Positions 17,920 through 26,052 of a stretch of DNA of 64,000 nucleotides are shown here, piece after piece (positions within the stretch are counted from its first letter, which is position 1; the number at the start of each line of letters is the position of its first letter). The translations under genes were made by a program, and so were the position numbers. A model generated the notes under the pieces. The model saw only the letters and a list, made by a program, of their open reading frames with translations. It ran no database searches and was not told the origin of the DNA. This stretch comes from Flavivirga sp. 57AJ16 (lineage in GTDB: Bacteria; Bacteroidota; Bacteroidia; Flavobacteriales; Flavobacteriaceae): the NCBI RefSeq assembly GCF_028736925.1, contig NZ_JAQZAT010000006.1, positions 1 through 64,000 of the forward strand. The letters are read 5' to 3'.

Positions 17920-19398
17920 TTAATTATTTTGATCGAAGGCATCAATCATTTTATACTTTGACTCTAAATATTTCTTAGTTATTGTTTTCATTAATTTTTG
18001 GTGAAAAACGACACCAATGACACCAAGGGTCGCTAATGACAAACAAGCTATTTCAAAACCTATTAAAAAGTAAAATAACGCAAATATACCCATAGGTATT
18101 AGCAACAAAGGAATCCCTATAAGCCATTGCACAGCACCAGTCCCTTGATAATTGAAAGCAGCCTTTTGATTTAAATCAATTTTTTTGCGATTAAAAGAAC
18201 CACCATATAGGATAACATGTGTATTCACTCCTAAGTTGTAAATAGCCGCTGCCAAATGGGCCAATAAAATTTTCCATCCAAAATACACATATGGAATACT
18301 GAGTACAAAAAGTATAGCAACACTTAAAGCCATTAATGTGAATTTAGATTTTAAGTACTGTTCGTATTTAATATTTTGGCTCATCAGCAATTTATAATAA
18401 CCACTATCCCAAGCTGGAATAAACTGTCCGAAATTGATTAAAAAGATGCCTGTTACAAAAACGCCAATAAAAGCAAAAAACCACGGCATGTCTTGATACA
18501 TAGGTTGGGGATAAAAAAACAACCCATAAAACAGCCCAATGGCCAGCATCCAAACAGAAGATTTGGTACGCTTGTTACGCCAAAGCAGTTTTAAATCCAA
18601 TTGCATAAAGGGTGCAATATCCCCAAAGGTTTTTGTCCATTCAAGATTAGATGCATTGACTACTTTAACTTCTTTTTTTAAACCGCTATCTAAAAATAAT
18701 TTTTGCTTTAAAATCTTAAAGTTGAATAGGTAAAGCCCCATTAAAACAAGCAAAGGGATACCTATTAAAATAGGTGTTTTATAAATAGCATTAAATCCAT
18801 TTGCAACCATCTCGGTAAAAGAAACCATATTAAAATAGTTTAATACGAATAGCCCGCCCGTTAATATAATTATAGGTAAAAAAGACAGTTCTTTTTCTGC
18901 TGAAAAACTCTCAATTATAAAATTTAAGAAATTAATACAAAGCGTGACCAGAATGAGGGCTAGCATCCAAACCAATACGGCATTTGGTGGATACTCTTTT
19001 GCAATTAAAGTTATTCCAAATGGCACAATAGCAAAAAGTGATAGATAATTAAAAAACGATGTTACGGATTTGCCTAAAACGTAATTAACAATTTTGTTTC
19101 TTTTTACAGGCAATGTTAGTAACGGCTTTACACTCATTACAGGTAGTTTTTGAAAGAAAAACCTAAAAACCAAATCGCCCAGGATCCAATAAAAAAGATA
19201 GTTATTAACGATTACTAATGGATCCTGTTCTGGAAAGACCTTTTTAAGTAGAGGATACATCATCAATCCCATTCCCAAGAACATAGCTATAAAATACAGC
19301 ACAAAAAAGCCCATTAATATTTTTATAGCGAGCCCTTTACCAAAATTGGCAGATCGTAAAAAAGATTTCCACTCTAAACTTAAAAAGTTTTTAATCAT
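17920..19398 (-). CDS. ABC-2 type membrane protein, DUF5687 family
   Basis: The 492-residue protein has about ten membrane helices in two groups. Its N-terminus (FLSLEWKSFLRSANFGKGL) and the sequence LLTLPVKRNKIVNYVLGKS match the DUF5687 permeases of Bacteroidota as I know them. The partner ATPase follows after eight bases. Upstream is a DUF2059 gene, nine bases away, so all three genes are probably one transcript. No solute-binding protein is nearby, which suggests export. Confidence 0.85.
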   Translation of the reverse strand: MIKNFLSLEWKSFLRSANFGKGLAIKILMGFFVLYFIAMFLGMGLMMYPLLKKVFPEQDPLVIVNNYLFYWILGDLVFRFFFQKLPVMSVKPLLTLPVKRNKIVNYVLGKSVTSFFNYLSLFAIVPFGITLIAKEYPPNAVLVWMLALILVTLCINFLNFIIESFSAEKELSFLPIIILTGGLFVLNYFNMVSFTEMVANGFNAIYKTPILIGIPLLVLMGLYLFNFKILKQKLFLDSGLKKEVKVVNASNLEWTKTFGDIAPFMQLDLKLLWRNKRTKSSVWMLAIGLFYGLFFYPQPMYQDMPWFFAFIGVFVTGIFLINFGQFIPAWDSGYYKLLMSQNIKYEQYLKSKFTLMALSVAILFVLSIPYVYFGWKILLAHLAAAIYNLGVNTHVILYGGSFNRKKIDLNQKAAFNYQGTGAVQWLIGIPLLLIPMGIFALFYFLIGFEIACLSLATLGVIGVVFHQKLMKTITKKYLESKYKMIDAFDQNN

Positions 19399-19407
19399 CC
19401 TTGCTGG

Positions 19408-19815
19408 TTAGTTATATTTTTGAGCTATGCCTTGGACTTCCATGCCCCAAGACTGCCCGAACATCATGGCTTTTTGAGTTAAACTTAATTGCTTTTCAGA
19501 TAATTTTTTTCCCAAATCCGTGTTATAAAAAGCGACCAGTTCTTTAATTTCATCTTGAGTAAATTCGGCCATATAAAGCTCGGCCATTTTCGCATATAAG
19601 GCATCTAAGGTTCCTTTTGCTTCTTTGGTATAAGCTTCTTTATTCGTATCTGAAACCCCAGATCCAATTTGGGCTATCGCATTTTCAAACGCTGCCCCTG
19701 CACCTGTAAGTTTTATAAATTCAACGGTTATTTTTTTAAACTCGGTATTATCTTGCGCATTTGTTTGGAATATTATTGTAATTCCTAATAAGCATACCAG
19801 TAGTGTTTTTTTCAT
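19408..19815 (-). CDS. DUF2059 family exported protein
   Basis: The 135-residue protein has a signal peptide (about 1-20, ending TNAQ). A helical DUF2059 domain follows, with the typical segment MAELYMAEFTQDEIKELVAFYNTDLGKKL. DUF2059 has no established biochemical function. Here it lies between a PadR regulator and an ABC exporter on one strand, so it may serve the same stress or export response. Confidence 0.85.
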   Translation of the reverse strand: MKKTLLVCLLGITIIFQTNAQDNTEFKKITVEFIKLTGAGAAFENAIAQIGSGVSDTNKEAYTKEAKGTLDALYAKMAELYMAEFTQDEIKELVAFYNTDLGKKLSEKQLSLTQKAMMFGQSWGMEVQGIAQKYN

Positions 19816-19935
19816 TTTATTGTTCTTTATAATTGTATTTATATTCCTATGTAAGATAAGTAATCATTTATCTAAAAATGTTACATGTTTCATAAAAAAT
19901 TATTTACTGTATTTAATATTTTATCCCTTTTTTAT

Positions 19936-20274
19936 TTAATCTATACGAAATTTAGGGTTTACCAATGCACGCATGGTTTTAATATAACTTTCGAGCTCTG
20001 CCAATTTGTTAACTGTTTCTTTAGTGCCTTTTTCGGTAAGCTTATAATACTTTCTTAACCTATTACCTACTTTTAAAACCTCAACATTCAATAGGCCTTC
20101 TGCTTCCAGTTTATGTAACGAGGGGTAAAGAGCTCCTTCTGTTATTTTAAGCTCATCTTTTGTAATCTCCTTGACACGCTGTACAATTTCATAACCATAC
20201 ATTTTATCATGCTCATTCAAAAGCTTTAAAATAATGGTTATAAGACTGCCTTTATATAATTTTGAATTTCCCAT
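19936..20274 (-). CDS. PadR-family transcriptional regulator
   Basis: The 112-residue protein (start MGNSKLYKGS at 20274) has the PadR winged helix: GYEIVQRVKEITKDELKITEGALYPSLHKLEAEGLL (recognition helix and wing about 35-75), then a short dimerising helix. PadR proteins commonly repress ABC exporter operons and their own gene. Three extra codons upstream (ATG at 20283) are possible but unlikely. Inverted repeats lie just upstream (20289-20322), between this gene and the divergent reductase gene. The genes downstream (DUF2059, permease, ATPase) follow in the same direction after a 120-base gap. Confidence 0.88.
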   Translation of the reverse strand: MGNSKLYKGSLITIILKLLNEHDKMYGYEIVQRVKEITKDELKITEGALYPSLHKLEAEGLLNVEVLKVGNRLRKYYKLTEKGTKETVNKLAELESYIKTMRALVNPKFRID

Positions 20275-20288
20275 ACAGTTCAAATATA

Positions 20289-20322
20289 TACATAAAATTC
20301 TTATGCATAAATTATTTATGTA
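20289..20322. promoter_or_regulatory. Candidate PadR operator
   Basis: TACATAAA (20289-20296) and TTTATGTA (20315-20322) form an eight-base inverted repeat. A perfect palindrome TTATGCATAA (20301-20310) lies between them. It starts 15 bases upstream of the PadR start codon. PadR operators usually have ATGTA/TACAT-like arms, so autoregulation here is likely. Confidence 0.6.
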
Positions 20323-20338
20323 TTAATTTTCGCTTTAT

Positions 20339-20372
20339 TTGTCGACTAAGACTTAAAGCTTCACTATTTTTG
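20339..20372 (+). promoter_or_regulatory. Promoter of the PaaE-like reductase gene
   Basis: TTG (20339-20341), a 23-base spacer and TATTTTTG (20365-20372) fit TTG-N17-23-TAnnTTTG. The start codon at 20388 is 15 bases downstream, implying a very short leader. Confidence 0.6.
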
Positions 20373-20387
20373 TGAAAAAAATTTTAA

Positions 20388-21443
20388 ATGTCATCATTTC
20401 ATAAGTTAACGGTTAAGGATATAAAAAGAGAAACTGATAAATCAGTAAGCATTTCATTTAATGTCCCGGATAATCTAAAAGACGTTTTTACTTTCAAAGC
20501 TGGTCAATACATCACCCTAAAAACCTTCATCAAGGGAAGTGAAGCGAGAAGAGATTACTCTTTATGTGTTTCTCCAAAAAGTGGTGAATTAAAAGTGGCT
20601 GTTAAAGCAGTAAAGGACGGTATCTTTTCATCTTATGCAAACCATCAATTACAGGTTGGGGATATTTTAGAAGTAGCACCTCCAAAAGGACGTTTTGTTT
20701 TTGAACCTAATGATTCTAAAACAAAAAATATCGCAGCGTTTGCTGCTGGTAGTGGTATTACGCCTGTTTTAAGTATTATAAAATGCGCATTAGAAGAAGA
20801 GGTTTATAGTAAAGTTATTTTGGTTTATGGTAACAAAACAACTAAAGATACTATGTTTCTAAACGAGCTTTTAGAGCTTCAGCATGCGTATAAAGAACGT
20901 TTTTCCATACAGTTTGTATTTAGTCAACAAGATGAAGACGACTCTATTTTTGGTCGTATTGAAAAAAGTACCGTTAATTATGTTATGAAAAATAAACATA
21001 AGCATATAGAGGTTGATGCTTTTTATCTTTGTGGGCCAGAAGCCATGATTCATACTGTAAAAGATGTTTTAACGGATCATGATATTGACGAAAGCCGCAT
21101 TCACTTTGAGCTTTTTAAAGCTGCCAAACCTGACGAAATAAAAGAAGATATTGTACCTAGTGGTAAAACCAAAATAACAGTTATTGTTGATGATGAGGCC
21201 TCTACATTTGAAATGCCCCAGAAGCAAACGGTTCTTGAAGCTGCTTTAGATGAAGATATTGATGCGCCTTATTCTTGTCAAGGTGGGATTTGTAGTAGTT
21301 GTTTAGCTCGCATAAAAGAAGGTGAGGCAACTATGAGACAGAACAATATTTTAACCGAAAATGAAGTTGCCGAAGGTTTAATTTTAACATGTCAAGCACA
21401 TCCTACAACACCAACTCTTGTGGTGGATTATGATGATGTTTAA
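20388..21443 (+). CDS. PaaE-type FAD/2Fe-2S oxidoreductase
   Basis: The 351-residue protein has a ferredoxin-NADP reductase module with the FAD motif RRDYSLC (54-60) and the NAD(P) motif GSGITP (121-126). A plant-type 2Fe-2S ferredoxin domain follows, with cysteines 297, 302, 305 and 335. This is the layout of PaaE, the reductase of phenylacetyl-CoA epoxidase, and of related monooxygenase reductases. No paaA-D genes are present here, so the electron acceptor is unknown and the name describes the architecture only. The gene stands alone and is divergent from padR. Confidence 0.85.
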   Translation: MSSFHKLTVKDIKRETDKSVSISFNVPDNLKDVFTFKAGQYITLKTFIKGSEARRDYSLCVSPKSGELKVAVKAVKDGIFSSYANHQLQVGDILEVAPPKGRFVFEPNDSKTKNIAAFAAGSGITPVLSIIKCALEEEVYSKVILVYGNKTTKDTMFLNELLELQHAYKERFSIQFVFSQQDEDDSIFGRIEKSTVNYVMKNKHKHIEVDAFYLCGPEAMIHTVKDVLTDHDIDESRIHFELFKAAKPDEIKEDIVPSGKTKITVIVDDEASTFEMPQKQTVLEAALDEDIDAPYSCQGGICSSCLARIKEGEATMRQNNILTENEVAEGLILTCQAHPTTPTLVVDYDDV

Positions 21444-21842
21444 AAGCCCCTCTGCCCTTTGGGCATTTTCTCGAAGGGGAGAAGTAATACCATTTCTCAT
21501 CTGATATTACCGTAATGAAACGCCCTTTTTTCCTTTCTACTTCAGTACTTTGACTTTAGTTTATCTTGAGTACTTTGGTTTCGCTCAGCATAAACTAATG
21601 CCGAAGTGTGAGAATCTGTTTAATTGATATTGGTTGAATAAGAACACCCCTAAAGTCCCCTCAAGGGGACAACCTCAATCATAGCACCTTAGTACAAACA
21701 GACAAAACCCTGACCTATCAACCTATCCATAAAGTGTTCCAACCTAAAACAACATATTTAACACAAACAAATATCCCCTTGAGGGGATTATAGGGGTGTC
21801 AAGTTTTGAGGTTTTTGAATAATGAAGTTATACCAATTTGGT
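21444..21842. other. Convergent gap filled with intergenic repeats
   Basis: The 399-bp gap between two convergent genes holds no gene. It contains a GCCCCTCTGCCCTTTGGGC hairpin region next to the reductase stop, a TAATACCATTTC end resembling the MITE-like elements, a decayed TTTCGCTCAGCATAAAC motif, and a paired inverted repeat at 21644-21799. The run CGAAGTGTGAGAATCTGTTT (21602-21621) recurs in inverted orientation near 27434. Confidence 0.7.
21644..21799. repeat. Inverted-repeat element with CCCCT/AGGGG arms
   Basis: The left arm 21644-21669 (ACACCCCTAAAGTCCCC...) and the right arm 21774-21799 are inverted copies with only three mismatches. Each arm contains a small hairpin (GTCCCC TCAA GGGGAC; ATCCCC TTGA GGGGAT). 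This is the same design as the element between atpA and atpG. It lies between convergent genes, so it could also act as a two-way terminator. Confidence 0.7.
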
Positions 21843-22862
21843 TTACAGGATCGATTTAATTTTTTCAATGACTGTTTCTGGAGATATGCTACCTGATGCT
21901 TCTTTATAATTTTCTGGATATTTGTTTCCATAAATAGAAGTAGGGATTTCTGGAAACTGATTTCTATCCGATAATATAGCAAAATCTTCTGGTTGATTAA
22001 ATGGTGCAAACCCGGCATACGGATGGGTAACGCCCCAAATAGTGACGACTTTTACCCCTAACATGGCGGCTACATGCGCATTGCCAGAATCCATTGAAAG
22101 CATCACTTCAAGATTTGAAATCACGTCCAACTCTTCATCAAGTGATAATTTACCGGCAATATTTATTACATGATCCAAACTTTCTTCAAGATCATTTAAT
22201 ATGGTGATCTCTTTTGCACCGCCTCCAAATAAAATCACTTTATAATCTTTTGAAAGCGCAACAATAACCTTCTTCATCAAATCTAAAGGATATACTTTTC
22301 CTTCGTGGGCTGCAAAAGGGGCTATTCCTATCATTTTTCTTGAACCTAACCTTATAAGCGCCTGGGTCTTTTCATTTAAATTCGATTTATTTGGGAATAC
22401 TGGGTTTGATAGGTCTAGCTTAAAGCCCAATCCTTCTAACACATCAGCATACCTTTGATGCGTTGTTTTTAATTGCCGAAATATTTTGCCGGAAACCAAG
22501 GCTTTTTTTTCAGCTCTTCCTTTATCAATCTGATTGCATTGTTTTCCAAATAAAAAAAACTTTAAAATACGACTTCGTAGCACATAATGTAAATCGGCAA
22601 CAGCATCAATTTTTAAGCTTTTTAATTCTTTTGAAAGTTTGTATAATCCTAAAACACCTTTATGCTTTCCTTTAACATCGGCAGGGAAAACCCTAACATT
22701 TTTGAGGTCTCGAAAAAAAGGTGAAAAAAAAGCTCTGGTTAAAATCGTTATTTTAGTATCTGGATATTGCTCGGTTAATGCTCGTAAAACAGGTACAGAC
22801 ATAGCGACATCTCCCATGGCGGAGAGACGGATTACTAAAATATGGTTTGATGATTTTAGCAT
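21843..22862 (-). CDS. Glycosyltransferase family 9 (heptosyltransferase-like)
   Basis: The 339-residue protein has the GT9/GT-B start ILVIRLSAMGDVAMSVPVLRAL (about 8-29). In the C-terminal half it has the donor-binding pattern LDEELDVISNLEVMLSMDSGNAHVAAMLGVKVVTIWGVTHP. GT9 enzymes transfer heptose or related sugars during LPS core assembly at the inner face of the inner membrane. It follows a DUF4254 gene with a 39-base gap occupied by one ATTCCTGC hairpin. The two genes occur together in related genomes, as far as I recall. The sugar donor is not certain. Confidence 0.88.
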   Translation of the reverse strand: MLKSSNHILVIRLSAMGDVAMSVPVLRALTEQYPDTKITILTRAFFSPFFRDLKNVRVFPADVKGKHKGVLGLYKLSKELKSLKIDAVADLHYVLRSRILKFFLFGKQCNQIDKGRAEKKALVSGKIFRQLKTTHQRYADVLEGLGFKLDLSNPVFPNKSNLNEKTQALIRLGSRKMIGIAPFAAHEGKVYPLDLMKKVIVALSKDYKVILFGGGAKEITILNDLEESLDHVINIAGKLSLDEELDVISNLEVMLSMDSGNAHVAAMLGVKVVTIWGVTHPYAGFAPFNQPEDFAILSDRNQFPEIPTSIYGNKYPENYKEASGSISPETVIEKIKSIL

Positions 22863-22880
22863 CTCAACTATCTTGATGAG

Positions 22881-22900
22881 ATTCCTGCCTCCGCAGGAAT
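22881..22900. repeat. ATTCCTGC hairpin
   Basis: A perfect eight-base stem ATTCCTGC (22881-22888) / GCAGGAAT (22893-22900), loop CTCC, with the flank ATGAG seen in two other copies. It lies one base from the DUF4254 stop codon, in the spacer before the GT9 gene, with no GIY-YIG gene attached. Confidence 0.8.
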
Positions 22901-22901
22901 T

Positions 22902-23507
22902 TTATTTTTGTCCTCGTAAAACTGGGTTTAGCTCATCATCATTGTACATTTTCATTTGCTTATAAACTTTCATGTACTTATCCCCTTTTTCAATATCCCT
23001 AAGTAGCGTATCGATAGCTGTAGATAAGTCTACACGTTGCTCCAATAAAATATCCAGTTTTTTCTGGCATGCAGCCCTATGGGCATCAGAAGCATCTGTT
23101 CTTGTTGCCTCTTCATTCATATGGAAAATCTTCAACGCCAGAATAGATAATCTATCAACTCCCCAAGCGGGGCTTTCGGTATTAATGGTCGCTCCTGTTT
23201 TAGGTGTAACATCTTTATATTTTTCAAGAAAATAACTATCAATATATTCAACCATATCTGTTCTGTCTTGGTTTGAGGCATCAATTTGACGCTTCAAGGT
23301 TAAAGCAGCAACAGGATCTATTTGTGGATCCCTGATAATATCCTCATAATGCCATTGTACAGTATCGATCCAACATTTTCTATATAATAAATACTCCAAT
23401 AAATTACTTTTATCGTAAGCGTTTTCAAAAGGTTGATCTACCGTATTTATAACATGATATTTTTCAATGACATCCTGAAATATTTTATTGGCTTTTTCTG
23501 TAAACAT
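22902..23507 (-). CDS. DUF4254 family protein
   Basis: The 201-residue protein is soluble and helical, with the conserved segments LLYRKCWIDTVQWHYEDIIRDPQIDP and NTESPAWGVDRLSILALKIFHM that I associate with DUF4254. No catalytic motif or signal peptide is visible and no function is known to me. It is the first gene of a pair with the GT9 gene, suggesting a part in LPS core synthesis. A TATATTTG element (23535-23528 on the minus strand) lies 20 bases upstream of the start and could be the promoter, but no well-spaced TTG box is seen. Confidence 0.8.
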   Translation of the reverse strand: MFTEKANKIFQDVIEKYHVINTVDQPFENAYDKSNLLEYLLYRKCWIDTVQWHYEDIIRDPQIDPVAALTLKRQIDASNQDRTDMVEYIDSYFLEKYKDVTPKTGATINTESPAWGVDRLSILALKIFHMNEEATRTDASDAHRAACQKKLDILLEQRVDLSTAIDTLLRDIEKGDKYMKVYKQMKMYNDDELNPVLRGQK

Positions 23508-23581
23508 ATTGTCTTAATTTAAAAGTGCAAATATACTTTATATTTAATTAACTTTACTATTCAAAAAAGACATATAACGGC

Positions 23582-24241
23582 ATGCATATTCATAACATTT
23601 CTAAAGAAAACTCCGTTCTAAACACTTTTATTTCTGAAATTAGAAACATTAATATTCAAAAAGATAGCATGCGCTTTCGAAGAAATATTGAACGCATAGG
23701 CGAAATTTTGGGGTATGAAATGAGTAAATCTTTAAATTATGAGGCGTCGACCATTAAAACGCCTTTAGGCCATTGCCATATTGATTTATTGGATAATGAT
23801 ATTGTTCTATGCTCCATTTTAAGGGCCGGTGTTCCATTACATAATGGATTGCTTAATTATTTTGATACTGCTGAAAACGCTTTTATTTCGGCTTACAGAC
23901 ACCATAAACACGATCCCGAAAGCTTTGAAATTATTGTAGAATATTTGGCTTGCCCAAACTTAGAAGGCAAAACACTTGTTCTTGCAGACCCCATGCTAGC
24001 AACAGGACAATCCATGGTAGCCACTTTTGAAGCTCTAAAACCGTTTGGAACACCAAAGGAAGTACATTTAATTAGTGTGATAGGTGCTCAGGAAGGTGTC
24101 GGCTTTGTTGAAAGTCATTTTGATGACAAAACACATTTATGGATTGCAGTTATTGATGACAAGCTAAACGATAAAGGTTATATTATCCCTGGGCTGGGAG
24201 ATGCAGGTGACTTGGCTTTTGGCGAAAAACTACAGCAATAA
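23582..24241 (+). CDS. upp: Uracil phosphoribosyltransferase
   Basis: The enzyme salvages uracil by coupling it to PRPP to give UMP. The 219-residue protein carries the PRPP-binding loop ADPMLATGQS (135-144) and the uracil-binding end YIIPGLGDAGDLAFG. Length and motifs are typical. It is divergent from the DUF4254 gene, and its last 12 bases overlap the end of the convergent DUF6427-like gene. Confidence 0.95.
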   Translation: MHIHNISKENSVLNTFISEIRNINIQKDSMRFRRNIERIGEILGYEMSKSLNYEASTIKTPLGHCHIDLLDNDIVLCSILRAGVPLHNGLLNYFDTAENAFISAYRHHKHDPESFEIIVEYLACPNLEGKTLVLADPMLATGQSMVATFEALKPFGTPKEVHLISVIGAQEGVGFVESHFDDKTHLWIAVIDDKLNDKGYIIPGLGDAGDLAFGEKLQQ

Positions 24242-25153
24242 TGTTATAAATGGCACGATGATAAGTAGCGAAAGAAACACTTCTTTAAACCACCTTTCTT
24301 GAATAATCTCTATATAATTTGTTATAATGATGGCTAGTGGTGCAAACATAAATAAAAACTCGCTTCCGCTTTTTTCAGGTGCTTGTAGCACTATCAAAAA
24401 TGCGACCAAGGCCGAGACAATAATGATTTTAAAAGAGGCCCTAAAGTCTTTTTTCTTCTTTTTAATATTCCGTAAGTAAAATATGGACGACCAAATTCCG
24501 AAAGACAATAGTAACGTAATGGCAACCATGTATTTTACAGAATTATAGTTGCTAAAATCGTAACTGATTCCTAGCGGGATGTTAAATATTTCGAAAAAAC
24601 GGTCATACACAATTATGGAGATACTTATGGAAATCACAAAAACAGTAGCAACTGCTAGGAAAGGTATGATCCAATGCCTTAATTTATTATCTGTATATAA
24701 AATCAGGGCAATCAGTATTAAAGCAAAAAACAGAATGGCCCAAAAATAAAATACCGATGCGATAGCGATCCAAAAAGCAGCATCAAATAATTTCTTTTTT
24801 ATCTCTTTTTCAGACCGTAAGCTTACTATACGTCTTAAACCGAGTAAAATAAAAAAATTGGAAAGCACTATAGCTGTATGACTGGTAGCATGAACAATTA
24901 GCAACAAAAACAGACTAAACAATAAAATCTCATAGTTGTTCCTCTTTGTTAAATTATTCTTACTAGTAATAAAATTTAAAAGCAAAATTGAGGAATAGCA
25001 AACAAAAAGTAAAACAATTTGCTTTAATACAAATAGCCATGTTATTGGTTCGTTTATTGACTCAATCCTAGCTATTATGAAAGCTAAAAGCGTAATAAAA
25101 AAAACAATGATGAAATTTATTGACTTAGATTTGCTAAAAATGCTTGTTATCAT
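24230..25153 (-). CDS. Multi-pass membrane protein (DUF6427-like)
   Basis: The 307-residue protein has about eight or nine membrane helices with a basic loop (RNIKKKKKDFRASF, about 228-241). I believe this is the flavobacterial family DUF6427, found next to upp and purD, but that rests on recall. There is no recognisable transport or enzyme motif. The 3' end overlaps upp by 12 bases tail to tail. Upstream (25187-25207) there is an inverted repeat AACTAA AA TTAGTT, which could be a regulatory site. Confidence 0.65.
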   Translation of the reverse strand: MITSIFSKSKSINFIIVFFITLLAFIIARIESINEPITWLFVLKQIVLLFVCYSSILLLNFITSKNNLTKRNNYEILLFSLFLLLIVHATSHTAIVLSNFFILLGLRRIVSLRSEKEIKKKLFDAAFWIAIASVFYFWAILFFALILIALILYTDNKLRHWIIPFLAVATVFVISISISIIVYDRFFEIFNIPLGISYDFSNYNSVKYMVAITLLLSFGIWSSIFYLRNIKKKKKDFRASFKIIIVSALVAFLIVLQAPEKSGSEFLFMFAPLAIIITNYIEIIQERWFKEVFLSLLIIVPFITLLL

Positions 25154-25314
25154 TAACTCTTTTTGTATTTTTGCTGCGTAAATATAACTAACTAAAATTA
25201 GTTAAAAAACAATAAATACAACCCATGAAACATTCATAGCTAAGTTTCCTATAGACAAAGATATGATTAAATGAATGTTACATGTGACCAATAAAAAACA
25301 ATAATTAAAAACAC

Positions 25315-25542
25315 ATGAAAGATTTCTTTTACGCTATACAGGATTTATTTGTTAACGTCCTTTTCGCTCCATATGACGCTTTACGAGCTCTTGAGTTAGA
25401 AAGCTGGTTTGCAGCAAATACCGTTTCTTGGATTTTCCTTATTGTAGGTTTTGTTGCTATGGTTTATTGGATGAAGCAACTTAAAATGTTTAACGATAAT
25501 AACGAGGAGGACAAAAGTGTTTCTTCACACTCTTTTTTGTAA
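25315..25542 (+). CDS. Small membrane protein (DUF6341-like)
   Basis: The 75-residue protein has an amphipathic N-terminus (MKDFFYAIQDLFVNVLFAPYDALR), one membrane helix (about 36-53) and a charged tail. It resembles a short conserved flavobacterial family that I recall as DUF6341. Its function is unknown. It is divergent from the DUF6427-like gene and upstream of the purD region. Confidence 0.65.
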   Translation: MKDFFYAIQDLFVNVLFAPYDALRALELESWFAANTVSWIFLIVGFVAMVYWMKQLKMFNDNNEEDKSVSSHSFL

Positions 25543-26052
25543 AATGCCTTTTGGTTAATAATTTAACGAATAAGGAATTGTACTTGCTTGCCTATCTAAT
25601 TTCGTAATTTGATATACCAAAGCAAATAGATCTATATTATAATTAACCTTCCTAAATTTCGATGATATCGAAATTATCCTTCCTTTTTAAAAGGAAGGAG
25701 CAAGTCTAATTTATATTTTCGAGTACTATTTTAAATTTTAGTGTCATTTTAATTTAACACGGTCTCCTCTTTAAATTTAACTACTGTGAGTACACATCTA
25801 TAAAAAAGACACGAATGGCACAAATTCACACGAATCCAATGCTTTATGGTATTGATTGGACTCTGCATGAATATGAATCCCTAGTCTATATAGAGAACAA
25901 ATTTTAGCGGGTAACTTTAAAGTGAAAATGGTATTATTATTATCTCCATAGACCATGGCCTCTCTCAAAACATGTATGATACTAATCCCATAAGAATTTA
26001 TCTTGAAGTGAGACTATTTAATTTTGAACTTATTTAAACATTATTCGTCAAA
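25543..26052. other. Gene-free 510-bp gap with palindromes
   Basis: No coding signal is seen. Two strong hairpins follow each other: AATTTCGAT/ATCGAAATT (25655-25663 / 25667-25675) and the palindrome CCTTCCTTTTTAAAAGGAAGG without its last base (25678-25697), extended by one pair at 25698. They could end the plus-strand transcript of the small membrane protein. A decayed motif GACACGAATGGCACAAATTC lies near 25808. The rest is featureless AT-rich sequence. Confidence 0.6.

Noticed and set aside
25808-25836. GACACGAATGGCACAAATTC motif as a regulatory site
   Set aside because: It looks like a decayed simple repeat and is far from any start codon.
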